In this document: piece after piece, positions 22,330 through 33,926 of the stretch
How the letters are laid out: every line of letters begins with the position of its first letter
Position numbering within the stretch: position 1 is the first letter of the stretch
NCBI GenBank assembly: GCA_012934845.2
Contig: WNNJ02003668.1
Span: forward strand, 26,740 to 90,739
Reading direction: 5' to 3'
DNA length: 64,000 nt
DNA from: Pomphorhynchus laevis
Taxonomy: Eukaryota; Acanthocephala; Palaeacanthocephala; Echinorhynchida; Pomphorhynchidae
Position numbers and translations under genes: made by a program
Notes under the pieces: model-generated
The model's database searches: none
What the model saw: only the letters and a program-made list of their open reading frames with translations
Told to the model about the DNA's origin: nothing

Positions 22330-23350
22330 TCCAGCTACTTTTGAACTATTTATCTGTCGAATATTTTTATTCCTTTATCTTTTGAATGATTTTTGTTTAT
22401 TGCCCCAGCTCATCTCCATCTTCAACATTGGTTTTCAACTTAATAATATCTAGTATCATGTATCTACTTCCTTTTACCCAATGATTCTTCTTGCCGATTT
22501 CAATATTAGATTCGATCGTTTAACCCAGATACCGCAAAATTTATCCCTATTATCTTTGACTACAGATATCATATACCTTTGACTATGTATACGCATGTCA
22601 TTTACGTAAAAGCATGTAACCACGGAACTGTGTAGTTTTACTCTAAATGCAGTATTTTCAAGTGAGACTTTATCGATATTTCCACATTTATCTCAGATAT
22701 CTTAAGCATGTTTCGTATTTCAACTTCCAAACTCCCTATGATCACTACCTTAATTTTAGACGCTATCATCTCTTATTATTTGTAAATCACTTACCTTTTT
22801 CTTAAAGAATAAAATTGCAACTTCAACGAACTTAAAGATTATCTGGAAAACATAACATTCCGTTCTTGCTTGCTCGCCATCTAGTTTAATTTTATCATAC
22901 GTTTTTTCTGTACTCACATCTCAATCAAACTGACTAATATACTTTTATCTCTTTCATTATTTCTAGCATCTATAATCTTATTTATATTTCTGTTAAATGT
23001 TTTGAATTCGTTAATACATAATTGTGCATTCCAAACTTTTCAGAAACTGGCGTAATTAGATCTTTAATAAATATCGTCTTGGAACCTTTCCCGTTATGCA
23101 TAACATCATCCTATCTCAATTTTTTCGATAATTTCCAGACTTCGTGAATATTTGTTCTGATGCGATCTACTTTCTACCTTTCATTCAATACACACCCTCC
23201 GTATTTAATTACACGATCCTAGTTCGCAACAAAAATCTAACGAGTAAAGTTATTTTTCCTCATTTTCACCTTAGGCATTATAAATTACTTTATTATATTC
23301 GAACATCTTCAGCATAATTACGGCTTCTCATCCAGGACAGCTTTGTGGCC
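22330..23350 (+). mobile_element. Very old LINE A-like copy
   Basis: ILLADFNIRFDR at about 22480-22520 matches the endonuclease motif VLGDFNIRLDRP of family A. Downstream text keeps the C/T-rich composition of that family to about 23350 but is full of stops. An old, heavily mutated insertion. Confidence 0.45.
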
Positions 23351-23904
23351 ATGCAAAGTTCCACTGATGATCCATACTTGGTTCTCTACACCTACGAATC
23401 TTTGTTCATAATTTAGGTAAAACTTCAACATTTAAATTGCAATATTATTATACTTTTTTAAAAAGTACGTTTTTTATTTTTAAAACGCAACCCCTTTCCG
23501 ATATATTACATAGTCGTCGTTCCCGATGTGATCAAAATTATATATGTTTTCAACATACTATTTTTGTTATTTAATGCGTTTTTTCTAAACTTGCCAGTGC
23601 GCTTTACAAATAAATTTAGTACTGTGTGATCGAAGTATTTTAAAAGCAACATCATTTTACAAATCTACTGTTTTAATTACAAAATGTTATGAAGGCCTCG
23701 GTTAATCGATTTATGACTAATTTGATATAGTTATAATTATCATTTGTGTTGATCGAAGTCCTTATATTTCTATTTAATAGTTCGCTTATGTTTGAAACTC
23801 ATGCAATTGCCACTTGTGCTATGTAGTTATAAGTTCGGTCTTTAAACTAGGCCTTTATTGGCCAAAGTGTAAAATTATTCAAACGAAGTTAAACATACAT
23901 TACG

Positions 23905-24210
23905 TTTATTCCTCCCCATCGTTCATCAGCCTCCCTTTTTTAGATGACACTCGCCCCACCTCTTCATCGATACATTTCCGTCATTCCCTGTTGCTCAACT
24001 TTCCCAATTACTTCAACAACTACGATCTCCGATCCTTATCGACGACGCCCCCTAGCCTGCAATCATCTCCCTCTTGACGTCCGCCGCGCTCTCTCCTTCA
24101 ATACATTCAAATACATCCTCCGTTCCCATCTTATTGACACATGAATTATATTTTTTGTGGTCATGTAAGCGTGCGCCCACACGCATTCGACACGTAAAAA
24201 TAAACTTTTT
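23905..24210 (+). mobile_element. LINE A2 3' fragment
   Basis: 5'-truncated 3' end, from CCCCATCGTTCATCAGCCTC (compare 7777) to the hairpin GCGTGCgcccaCACGC and AAAATAAAC. About 300 bp. The coding remnant contains SPSFISLPFLDDTRPTSSS. Confidence 0.9.
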
Positions 24211-25234
24211 TTATATTTGAACAAAGGTGCTAGAACAATCGATTATAAAATTTAGGATTCTGCGCTTAATAACCTTATCTTTAGTACAATTGAGAACCAA
24301 TCAATGCTATTACGGATGTCACCTTGAAAGCATGTATTAAATTGTAAAATCGCCGTTGCTAATGATCATTACTGAAATATCTAGAAATTAAATACTGCAT
24401 TTGATTTTATTCAAAAATTTGCATCGTATCAGTATCTTTACAACATTAAAGCGCCATCAATGTATATTAAGCTTCTTTTTATGTTCGTTTTTCCTTGTAT
24501 AACCGATTTCCCATGACCTGATCATCAAATGGTCATTTTATCTCCGTAATCCATACATTATTAATGTCGATATCATATCGGTTGATAAGTTTTAACTAGC
24601 TTAACGAGATTTAACTTAATCACGATCACGTAAATATCCACAAAATAACGAACTGGTAACTAGAGCGGTTATTCAGATTTATTGGTTCCATAAATTTATA
24701 GATTGCCAAAAATGCATAAGCCTTAAATCTCCTTAAGCCATGTAGTCTGCATTTTGGATGCCTTTAATTATGAGACAGGAACATTCTTCTAGCAACAACT
24801 TCGTCGTGATATCAATTCGGTTTTATCTATGGCTTATAATGGTGTAGATATAGCATAAATTACGATACCTCGAATTTCGGAACATCAAACACTCTGAACA
24901 TGTATCTTAACGTTAGGTTATTATAAATCGATCATAAATGCTCTTTACAAATGTTTATCTATTCTTTACATTAGCTTTGGTCGTCAAAGAAATTTTAATT
25001 TAATTTATAAAGTTGAAATTATTACTGATTTCAAAATTCTTAAGATGGTGATACCAGTGATTTGATAACTCGCCATAACAAATATTATTCTGGGAAAATT
25101 ATCAGTCTTTTGGCCTTGTCTTTTATGTGTACTATAGATTAAATTCTCTTTTTAAATTACAATTTATTACAATTAGTACATTTTTAATACATTTTAATAC
25201 ATTTTTAATAAAATATAACATGCTTAAGATGATA
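24211..25234. other. AT-rich interval, no gene recognised
   Basis: I see no coding, RNA or repeat structure that can be supported here. Confidence 0.5.
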
Positions 25235-25545
25235 CTAGTGTATATTATTACAATAGACCTTCAAAAGAGCGTGTAGGCTCATACAGAGGCATCATAATAT
25301 GTAAAAAAGAGAAAATAAAGAAATTGTAGTTAAGGAAATAATTAAAATTCACCCGATTAGTGGCCATCACAATTTCCATTGCGAGGCTGTTCCACATGTA
25401 AAACAACGCGGCTGCTAAAGACTGCGGAGGGATGAAAAGACGTTTGTTTCCGCGACAAGCAATATCCATGTCCTTCCAGATTAAGTCCTGTCCGCACAAA
25501 TAGAACATCGGTGCTGGCCACTGGACGAAAATTTCTTCTGATAAT
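25235..25545 (-). mobile_element. LINE ORF2 C-terminal fragment
   Basis: An 86-codon minus frame (25508-25248) with ACRGNKRLFIPPQSL then FYMWNSLAMEIVMATNRVNF. This is the layout of the C-terminal block of CR1-group ORF2 proteins (basic stretch, then WNSLP-like motif). It differs from families A and B here. Only the 3' end is present. Confidence 0.6.
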
Positions 25546-25630
25546 TTAATCGATGATGATTATTCGATATTCGATGATTCATTCGATAAATCAAATGGAA
25601 ATATGTAATTAGTCTGAACAATTATAACTT

Positions 25631-25745
25631 TTTCTGGTGGTTATGTGGTAATTATGGATACTATTAATTCAGTGATTGTTTTGAATATAAACAAGAGTTG
25701 TGTGCTCTCTTTATATGTCAAAGACGATTTATGTAGGGTTAGTAT
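25631..25745 (+). repeat. Direct repeat copy 1 (about 110 bp)
   Basis: Shares TTTATATGTCAAAG, GAATATAAACAAGAG and GATTTATGTRGGGTTAG with 26832-26945 in the same order. The two copies lie 1.2 kb apart. Confidence 0.85.
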
Positions 25746-26494
25746 TTAGATAATTTCATTTTTGAAATATTTCCTTTATAATTTACTGTTTATTCAACAA
25801 GTCAAAATTACGGAATAATATTTTAATGACTTTTTATTAGTAGACAATGAATCGGATATAGCTATAAAGGATATTAAGGTCATTATTTATATATTTAAAA
25901 TTATGTTTCCTTCTTTAAATTTTGTAGATAAAGCGATTATTATTATTTTAATAATTATCAGTTAGAATTCTTTTTTAAAACATTATCTAAATACAAGATT
26001 TTGTTTTATAAAAATAACATTTGCAAATCAGGAATTATCACCTTAAAAAGTACGGATCATTTATGATTATTCTTGGCCTTATCAATTTGCTAATTTCGAG
26101 AAAGACAAACATAATTTCTTATTCATGGACTGTATTCTATGTTACTTAGTCTTATTCAATGGTTTCTATAGTCACTATTATTATATACACGTATTTAAAT
26201 CCGTCATTGGATTAGATCAACGAATACAAGCAATATAATAATATACTCGAAATGACTACGTAGCTGTATTTAACATATTTAAATTTAAACTTTAATCAGG
26301 GTTTACTATAATTTATCAAGTTTATATTATTTGAGAACACGATTTTGACAGGTAGCTTTTAAAAAAGTATCTGTCAAAAGAACAAACGACGTTATTTACT
26401 TTTTTTACATTACTTGATTCGACTAATTATAGTTTTCGACTCTGAGTTTATTCAAATGTAATGAACGATAAATGACATGGTTGTTTCACACAAA

Positions 26495-26689
26495 TCATTC
26501 TGTTCTTTCAGTTTCTTCTTTGTTATCGCAAGTGGCGGTAGTGTAACGTCTCCTCACACATAGAAAGAGAGTATTTGCTTGTTCATCATAGTGAACATAG
26601 CGCACATAGTGACACAAATTGTTGATGACTGTCAATTGAACGTACAATTTCTCGTTGTCATTACAAACTGAAAAGATAGCGCCCGCCAT
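26495..26689 (-). CDS. Candidate first exon or small gene, unrecognised
   Basis: 64-codon minus frame starting in a strong context (AAAAATGGCGGGCGC). The text is protein-like (MAGAIFSVCNDNEKLYVQLT, then YVRYVHYDEQANTLFLC). A GTGAGG donor-like site lies after LFLC, so the true exon might end there. No homologue recognised and no second exon identified. Chance is possible. Confidence 0.2.
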   Translation of the reverse strand: MAGAIFSVCNDNEKLYVQLTVINNLCHYVRYVHYDEQANTLFLCVRRRYTTATCDNKEETERTE

Positions 26690-26831
26690 TTTTACTATTC
26701 CTAATGAGCCAATAAAATGTTCAGTTGCGGTTATTATTAGTTGGCTCTTTGCCCGAGAAAAATAAGGAAAATAGTATTATTTTTGAATTTTTAACAATGC
26801 GATTGGCCTCTTCAGAAAACACTAAAGAGGG

Positions 26832-26945
26832 CAATGGTGGTTATATGGTTGTTATGGATACTTTAATTCAGTGGTAGTTAAGAATATAAACAAGAGCTGT
26901 GAGCTCTCTTTATATGTCAAAGGTGATTTATGTGGGGTTAGTCAC
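26832..26945 (+). repeat. Direct repeat copy 2 (about 110 bp)
   Basis: Partner of 25631-25745. It contains GAGCTGTGAGCTCTC, a short palindrome-rich stretch before TTTATATGTC. The interval between copies has no recognisable element. Confidence 0.85.
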
Positions 26946-28269
26946 TTAGTTTATAAATTAAAAATTGCGGGTCCGCTGCCCGGCCACTACATACACAGTT
27001 GTGAGTGATACTTTTCGCGATGATTGTTCGTCCAGCTGGACTTGTATTCAAAAATTGTTTCGGTTTATATGGAAAAAATCTATATTCACGATTCTAGGAT
27101 CATTCGGTTTTGTCAATTAATCATACCTTGCACTCCGATCGAATGGCTACGTGAAAATCGATCGTTCACGAACTGAATGTATAGTTATTTATGTTTTAGT
27201 TTTATAACATTGATGATGTTATATCGGCTATTTAGCTATTAATGTCCATTATAGTCAGATCTAATATTAGTTTTTAATATAAGTTTTGTTTTAGATAGTT
27301 ATATTGGTTATTATAGGTATTATAGTTGTATTGGTTATTATAGTTATAGTGCCCCCATCTTTCAAAGATGAGTTGGACGAGATTGACAAACTTCGGAGTC
27401 GTTAACCGTGGCGAAGAAATTTTGTATTTTTAATGTTTTAATGTATATTTGGTGTTTTTATTCAGTTTAGCCCAATGTCGAGAGACGAATAGGCCATAAA
27501 TCATATCATTATTATTTTATTTTATAACTGTATTAAATGCGTAAACTCAGTTAGCTGATTTGATTAATAGATATCATTATATCTATAATGATATAATGAT
27601 TTATTAATATCTATAAATAAATCTACATTTAAATTTTCTATATTTAATAAAGATTTTCAAATACTCTCAGAACTACGAGCATCAGTCGAATAAGTCAATT
27701 TGAATTTAAAAATTCAAAGTTTTAAGACACTTAAGTTCTTAAGCTGTAAGATTCCTAAGATGTTGATATCATCACTGTTGTTACAATGTTGATATCCATT
27801 TAGCAAACAATACTAATGTTACATTTTAGAATCTAACCTGATTAAGGGGCATCTTTAAGAAATACTGTTTTCCTTAAATCATAATATCAGATAACTATTT
27901 TTAATGTTTTAATCCAACATTCAAAACAGTTTATTTGCATAAATATCGTACATAAGAAAGATTAACAACTTATTACGATCCAGTTATGTATATATATCGT
28001 TTTATTTTGGTTTTCTTTGAGATCATTTAAATTATTTTATAGATACATATTTTAAACTACGTATCTATAAAAATATGATCAAACAGAAAATAGAAAATAT
28101 ATAAATCAATACAATAATATAAAGAATAAATTTTAAATCATTAGCGGTAGGATTTTATGGATGAATAATAAATAACATACTTTGTATTTGAATAGGATAG
28201 AATATAATCAAATGTCATTAGAAGAAATACGTCATTAGCACTATTTGGCCCCGCTACTATATTGGGTTG
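26946..28269. other. AT-rich interval
   Basis: No gene recognised. Simple ATTGGTTATTATAG-type repeats lie at about 27300-27350. A block at 27350-27500 followed by ATCATTATTATTTTATTTT could be an old LINE 3' end with an (ATT)n tail, but I cannot assign a family. Confidence 0.4.
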
Positions 28270-28378
28270 AGGAATAGGGACCGAAACTGGGTAACATAAC
28301 AGTTCCTCCTGATGATCTCTAATCCTTATTCTGATACATCGTCTGTTATTTATAAGTCAATTCATAAAAATTGATTTT
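28270..28378 (+). repeat. Dispersed repeat copy, about 100 bp
   Basis: About 85 percent similar by eye to 59838-59942: shared blocks GATGATCTCTAATCCTTATT (GATGACC in the other copy), CTGATAC and TCTGTTATTTAT.AGTCAATT. Family not recognised. Confidence 0.88.
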
Positions 28379-30050
28379 TTTTATTTCTTATGGAGTAATT
28401 GTAATTAATTTTAGAAGATAATTTCTTTTACAAATCAATATTTTTAAATAGCCTGTTTTTGTTGGTATCGCATTTTTAGTCTCCGGACCGCTCACTACAA
28501 TACTTTTGATAGCACCTTTTATTTTCTTGTAGACATTTTAAAAGGCATGCTGACCTAGCTAGTTATCCGATGGTATGTTCTTAACCGGCACGCCAAACCA
28601 AGATTCCTAGATACTTATTTTAACCAGAATTTTATTGTGAATGCGTTTGACGAAAGTGTATCACGCAATCGAAGTTGGTAGGTTTAATTATTTTCTCTTT
28701 TTTGATAATTAGATAAATCTTTGTGATGATTCTACATCTTTTTGTGATATAAAATAGTGTTGCTCTTTAAAACAACTTTATCGTTATTTGATTTATAATT
28801 GATAATTTAAACGGCATTTAGTCGTCTCGATAATTAGTAGCCAGTAGTGCTTCTCTTGTGATTTGTTATTCTCTTTGAAATCTAAAATCGTGAAAATTGC
28901 CGTGACTTAACTAGGAAAGCTAAAGTGACAAGCTTATTGGGTATTGCACCTTGAATCAACGTATTATAATCGTTGTTCTTATTACCAATTAGAACGGTTT
29001 ATAGCCATTCAATAATTTGATTTGATATAAATCGGCATTTAATGGCCATCGACAATTAAATTCATCTTTAAAATGTATTGAAATTCTTAAATATTTTACA
29101 AATAGATTTAAGATTGGAAGTCGTTTTAGGATAGGATGGAATCCATTATTATGTATATATTATTAATATATACATAATATTGATATAATAATATATAATA
29201 TATTATTATATTTTTACATATTAAGTTTTTGAATGAATAGCAAATAAAACTGGTTTGATGCTGTCCGATATGACGGTATTTACTTCAGAGAAAATATATA
29301 ATTATAATTGACCCCTATGTTGTCTCGAGTTCACAATCAACATAATACAGAACATCTATGTTCATTAATAATATTAAATAATATTATTATATTGTAAGAA
29401 CTTAAAATTAATATTATACTCCATATTATACAGTATCGCCTATTTTGTATTCAATAGCCAGTATGAAACCCTAAATTCAGCAGTCACACATGAGTTTTTT
29501 TTATCAGAAAGAGAGTACACCTTATAGTGTATGAGATAATATAATATAAAAACAATATGAGATATATAATATATCCTAAAAGATTGTGTCTCAAATCCTA
29601 AGATGATATAAGCTGACATCAGTATACTAGATATAATATATATATATAAATCTATCTATAAAATAACAGAATGTAAGCTTTAAAATTCTTTCAAATATTA
29701 ATATTTTCGTTTCAAACGAATATTTTTGTATCATCTAGCGGATATAAACTATTTACGTAGTATCTATTTACGTATCTAAATAGAATATGTAACTATTTAC
29801 AATTACAGTTTCTTATATTTTGGGATAAATCATCAACTGATCAGCTGAAAATATCTGATCACTTGATCAGATATCTGATATTTAATAAAAATATCATATT
29901 TTTTATTTACAATATATTGGATCAATAAAACAGTAATTTATTTTTATATTTTTCTAGCAGCTACTCGCATCATCAGAAACGAAGCATATAATGTTTTATA
30001 AATATTCATTTTATATTCAACTCTACGTCGGCATTTCATTTTACATCGAT
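28379..30050. other. AT-rich interval
   Basis: No supported gene. A hydrophobic stop-free stretch at about 28455-28515 is not recognised. Palindromic TATA-rich runs occur at 29150-29220 and 29620-29650. Confidence 0.45.
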
Positions 30051-30098
30051 CTGGTTACGTGAATGTTGAATCGCCAAATTCAGCATTCACGTAACCAG
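30051..30098. repeat. Hairpin with 20-bp arms
   Basis: CTGGTTACGTGAATGTTGAA and its inverted partner (30079-30098, one mismatch) around an 8-nt loop. Part of this sequence recurs at 30321-30345 (CATCCACGTAACTAGCTCAG). Confidence 0.9.
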
Positions 30099-30575
30099 CT
30101 CAATAAGTGAAATGTTATAAGTGAAATAAATTATTTAAATCTAAAAATAAAATACAATTGAAAGAAACAAATTGATACTTTGTTTTCTGTTAAACAAATT
30201 GTGTTTCTTTTCTGATAATGATTTCAGTCAGTAGCTACTGAAATATAAAAGTAAACTTTTGTTTTGTTTGAGATCCTGCTCCAAAATTCATAAGTTATAA
30301 AATGAATCAGTTATTTAAAAAGCATCCACGTAACTAGCTCAGTAAGTATTTCATTTATGAAATTAATGTAAATTCGATGAGTGAAAACTTATCGAATATC
30401 AAATCCCTGCCGCTTAACGGCCTCTTTAATGACAGATCAGTGTGTTGTTGAATAAATTGTCCTTTTCTTTCTTGTGATGATGCCAGTAGCCCAGCGAAAT
30501 ATAAAAGTAATTTGGATCTTGAAATAATTTATCGGGAATCCTGCTTCAAAATTCATAATTTATAAAATGAATAAG
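30080..30575 (+). repeat. Diverged tandem duplication, about 240 bp unit
   Basis: Unit 1 at about 30080-30320 and unit 2 at about 30321-30575 share their starts (CATTCACGTAACCAGCTCA / CATCCACGTAACTAGCTCA) and their ends (GAAATATAAAAGTAA then TCCTGCTTCAAAATTCATAA). The middle has diverged. Confidence 0.75.
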
Positions 30576-31689
30576 ATATTTTTAAAATTAATATTTTACT
30601 TCTTAAAGCGTTGATCTAAGGCTATCAAGGTCTTTTCGAAAATGTACATTTCGTTATCCTAGAAATTTAAACTTATCGCTAATTTCATTTCAATTGGAAT
30701 TAGAATGTAATATTTAAATTCAAATGTAATAATTTCAGAATATAATAATCTAATGCTTTATTGAAATATTAAGTTTATAGTTTACTCTTCCAAGAATATA
30801 CAATAATATGAGTAGATATCATCTACAGTTGATTTAGTGTTCAATTTTATTATAATATCGTCGTTTATAATTTGATTAAAAATTCGGGTGTTTCATCATA
30901 AATGTCACACTTCATGGCATATCGCAAAAACATCTAATTTTGCTATATTAAAGTATCTATCCCATTTTCACATCACTGTGAGTTATTTCATGCTCTCCGT
31001 TTTTAAGCATACTTGTTTTACAATTACATTTCTAAGCTGTCAATGGTATTTTCCATCTAAGCTGTTTAGCTTAGAAGTTTTTCAATGTGTGATTGAGATT
31101 ATTAAAATCATATTCCTTCTATACCTAATTTATCTTTTTTATTATTGTTTTTGTGTAATCATCAATAAAAAATAAGGTTGACCGGCAATCACACATTTTC
31201 GCTAACACTTTTGATTCATTGCTATATAATTCTGCGTTAATTCAATTTGAATTTGTGATTTAAAATGTGACTTAAACAAACGTTTATGGTATATTTAGAT
31301 CGCATAAATAAAATTTTAATCAAGTTCAAAATTTCGATTTCATAAATATTTTTGCAAACTGTATCGAAACAATATAAAAATATAATTTTAAGTTGTCGTA
31401 GATAATAAAAAAGGAATTTTAAATGAAAAAATTTATTCAAGAATCAAAGCATACTTAAGTCTCCCCATAATGAAGAATTATATGATGAGAGACCATCTAC
31501 AACTGTAGAGGGCTATGAATTAAACTTATTCTTTATTTTCCCAAAGACATTTTCAATGGTGTTTCCACACCCTGTAGTAATTTACATTATTAAATGTAAA
31601 GTTTCATCCAATTTATTTCATTTTATTTAAATGTACAGAGTTATCAACATTTGTTTCTGCATTATTGCACAAAACCTGTAAAAATAAAT

Positions 31690-32130
31690 CCCTAAAAATG
31701 CTCATCGAACAATTTATAATTCTCTATGCCATCTCTAGATAAAGTTTCACATAAGGATATGTTTCTTCCGCGATTATTAGGCTGATAAAGAACTAAATTC
31801 TGGCCTGGTACCACTTCCCTATAATTAATTGATGTATTCAAGTTGAATTCAGACGAGGTATTAATTCTCTGATTTGATTAACAACTGCTTGATAGCTCAA
31901 CTAAGTAAACTCCTGGAGTTCTTGTAAACTTCTCGTTTCTCTTAAACTTAAAATTTGGCTAAATTTATTTGGCGCCTTCGATTTTTCGACTTTAAAATGT
32001 GCTCAACATGTTTACATGATTCGTTTTCATTCTTTGGGTTAAAAAAATCCCCCTACAATTTCAAAATAATTTCTTTCCTCTTACAACTTCGTAAAAAAAC
32101 TATTTTATATTCTTATTGTTTTTATACAGT
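31690..32130 (-). other. Coding-like stretches with splice-like borders, unrecognised
   Basis: On the minus strand a 55-codon stop-free stretch (about 31868-31702, contains NYREVVPGQNLVLYQPNNRG and ends in a stop) follows ATCAAATCAG. A 34-codon stretch (about 32060-31958, contains KHVEHILKSKNRRRQ) follows GAAATTGTAG. Both borders look like splice acceptors. No family recognised; they might be host exons or an old element. Confidence 0.25.
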
Positions 32131-32219
32131 TTGCATAGAAAATTTTATTTATGAAATTTTAACTTTAAATCATAATCTGGTTTTAATGTTTCGTATTTAA
32201 CGCTTATAGCAAATCTCAA

Positions 32220-33650
32220 TTTCTCACATTAAAACTGATCGCATTAAATAACGGTCGCACTAAATGCTGGTCGCATTAAATGTGTTCTCATTAAATACCG
32301 GTAGTATTGAATACCTTTCGCATTAAATGAGTTCGCATCAAATACCGGTCGCATTAAATACCGGTCGCATTAAATACCGGTCACATTAAATGCCGGTCTC
32401 ATTAAATGTCGTTCGTATTAAATGACGATCGTATTAAATGACGATCGTATTAAATGACGATCGTATTAAATGACGATCGTATTAAATGACGATCGTATTA
32501 AATGACGATCGTATTAAATGACGATCGTATTAAATGACGATCGTATTAAATGACGATCGTATTAAATGACGATCGTATTAAATGACGATCGTATTAAATG
32601 ACGATCGTATTAAATGACGATCGTATTAAATGACGATCGTATTAAATGACGGTCGCATTAAATGACGGTTGTATAACTGACGTCTACATTAAATACGGAT
32701 CGCATTGAATGCCTATCGCATTAAATATTGATCACATTAAATGTCATTCGTATTAAATGACGATCGTATTAAATGACGATCGTATTAAATGACGATCGTA
32801 TTAAATGACGATCGTATTAAATGACGATCGTATTAAATGACGATCGTATTAAATGACGATCGTATTAAATGACGATCGTATTAAATGACGATCGTATTAA
32901 ATGACGATCGTATTAAATGACGATCGTATTAAATGACGATCGTATTAAATGACGATCGTATTAAATGACGGTCGCATTAAATGACGGTTGTATAACTGAC
33001 GTCTACATTAAATACGGATCGCATTGAATGCCTATCGCATTAAATATTGATCACATTAAATGTCGTTCGTATTAAATGACGATCGTATTAAATGACGATC
33101 GTATTAAATGACGATCGTATTAAATGACGATCGTATTAAATGACGGTCGCATTAAATGACGGTTGTATAACTGACGTCTACATTAAATACGGATCGCATT
33201 GAATGCCTATCGCATTAAATATCGATCGCATTAAATGCCGTTCGCATTAAATGTTGTTCGTATTAAATGACGATCGTATTACATGACGGTCGCATTAAAT
33301 ACGGATCGCATTGAATGCCTATCGCATTAAATATCGATCGCATTAAATGCCGTTCGCATTAAATGTTGTTCGTATTAAATGACGATCGTATTACATGACG
33401 GTCGCATTAAATGACGGTTGTATAATTGACGTCCGTATTAAATATCGGTCGCATTAAATGCCTATCTCATTAAATATGTATATCGAATTGAATATCGTTC
33501 GAATTAAATAAGTTCGCATTAAATGACGGTCGCCTTAAATGTTGATCGCATTAAATACTGGTTGCATTAATGACGATCATGTTAAATACCGGTCGCATTG
33601 TAAAACGGTCGTATCAAATGCTGGTCGTATGAAATTCCGGTAGCGTTAAA
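32220..33650. repeat. 16-bp minisatellite with higher-order structure
   Basis: About 90 tandem units of consensus ATTAAATGACGATCGT. Uniform runs of the GACGATCGT unit (about 15, 13 and 5 copies, then single copies) are separated by a variant block starting GACGGTCGCATTAAATGACG at 32648, 32967, 33142, 33285 and 33397. Both edges (32220-32400 and 33430-33650) are diverged. Each unit contains the 8-bp palindrome ACGATCGT. It ends about 275 bp before the ZDHHC start codon. Confidence 0.97.
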
Positions 33651-33806
33651 CAGATGTCATATTAGTAGCTAGTCGTATTAAAACGTATTTGTGTTAAAAT
33701 CAATTCAATTGAAAATCGACCTAATTAAATTCGAGATGCGTGTAATTTTGCAATCGATTGATTTATATGTCAAATTATATGTTTATATGTTTTATTTTCC
33801 TGTTAG

Positions 33807-33926
33807 ATGCCGGGGCTGATTAGTATGGCCTTTTACATGAAAGATTCACATCATTACAAACAAAAATCGAATTCAAACAATCTTCAAAACTATTATTATT
33901 CTGACTGGTGTTACTTTAATTGCTGA
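33807..33926 (+). promoter_or_regulatory. Upstream ORF overlapping the ZDHHC start codon
   Basis: A 39-codon frame beginning directly after CCTGTTAG, a plausible splice or trans-splice acceptor. Its stop TGA (33924-33926) overlaps the main ATG (33926-33928) as TGATG. Such an overlap can allow reinitiation. If the transcript begins at the acceptor, the uORF would be translated first. The peptide itself is polar and unremarkable. Confidence 0.5.

Noticed and set aside
25631-26945. LTR pair of a small retroelement
   Set aside because: No TG...CA ends, no primer site or coding region between the copies; too weak to call.
28455-28560. Hydrophobic stretch resembling a membrane span
   Set aside because: Only about 20 codons, directly beside a dispersed repeat, with no convincing exon borders.
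30888-31175. 95-codon plus-strand frame
   Set aside because: Dominated by AT-driven Phe/Ile/Leu/Tyr codons, with no motif or context; probably chance.
32220-33650. CRISPR-like array
   Set aside because: Units are 16 bp in direct tandem with no unique spacers, and the genome is eukaryotic; this is a minisatellite.
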